A stretch of 6,905 nucleotides of DNA from Rhodococcus sp. IITR03 (GTDB lineage Bacteria > Actinomycetota > Actinomycetes > Mycobacteriales > Mycobacteriaceae), in the NCBI GenBank assembly GCA_001017865.1, contig LATQ01000001.1, positions 230,609 to 237,513 of the forward strand. The letters are read 5' to 3'. The notes under the pieces are model-generated. The model had not been told where the DNA came from. It searched no databases and worked only from the letters and a program-made list of their open reading frames with translations. This document shows positions 6,797-6,905 of the stretch, piece after piece; position 1 is the stretch's first letter; every line of letters begins with the position of its first letter. Both the position numbers and the translations under genes were made by a program.

Positions 6797-6905
6797 CGGG
6801 CCTCCGCCCCTTCCGGCACGAGGTCGACGCGGGCCGGGATCACCTGCCGGTGCGCCGAGTCGGCTCCCTGCGCGGCGAGTCGTGCTGTGTGTGGGCGGTC
6901 GGAGC
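6793..6905 (-). CDS. C-terminal end of an upstream gene, partial, unidentified
   Basis: An open frame enters from the right edge and ends at TGA 6795-6793. It reads SDRPHTARLAAQGADSAHRQ and then VIPARVDLVPEGAEAR. The stop overlaps the ATG of the flavin reductase remnant (ATGA), so the two were probably translated together. In related actinobacteria CE1759-type reductases often follow a luciferase-like flavin-dependent monooxygenase (CE1758 type), and this tail could be the end of one. That rests on context alone, since no motif is visible in 36 residues. Confidence 0.4.
   Translation of the reverse strand, partial: SDRPHTARLAAQGADSAHRQVIPARVDLVPEGAEAR

Overview
The window is high-GC DNA with actinobacterial gene content, most like Rhodococcus or a close relative in Mycobacteriales. 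This assignment is inferred from protein style, gene content and leaderless-type promoters, not from a database match. It carries housekeeping and accessory chromosomal genes: a SCO6745-family protein, the repair helicase UvrB, a DUF402 protein, a NarL-type two-component system, an ABC-2 exporter, and the remains of a flavin reductase locus. No RNA genes, CRISPR arrays or insertion sequences were seen.

Layout. The left end (1-418, minus) is the start of a SCO6745-family gene running off the window. It lies 45 bp downstream of uvrB (464-2619, minus). A 78-bp divergent promoter region separates uvrB from a DUF402 gene (2698-3205, plus). That gene converges on a two-component operon read on minus: histidine kinase (3895-4993), then response regulator (3260-3898), overlapping by GTGA. 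Divergent from the kinase is an ABC exporter on plus: ATPase (5105-5856) and permease (5853-6619), overlapping by ATGA. The right end (about 6620-6905, minus) has a damaged CE1759-type FMN reductase gene and the last codons of another gene, which overlap by ATGA.

Sequence quality. Every protein gene except the response regulator and the partial gene at the right edge is broken by single-base losses, mostly in short G or C runs. I count 16 in the six main genes, all deletions and none insertions. Restoring one base at each site gives full-length proteins of normal design: UvrB 719 aa, DUF402 169 aa, kinase 366 aa, ATPase 250 aa, permease 256 aa. This looks like sequencing or consensus error, not gene decay, so I annotate the genes as whole CDSs.

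How the genes work together. The kinase, regulator and exporter form a classic sense-and-export module. The 111-bp region between kinase and exporter holds a perfect inverted repeat with 14-bp arms, centred 55-57 bp from both proposed start points. It is a strong candidate for the regulator's own binding site, controlling both directions. Five genes carry a TANNNT -10 box 6-8 nt before the start codon, which suggests leaderless transcripts.
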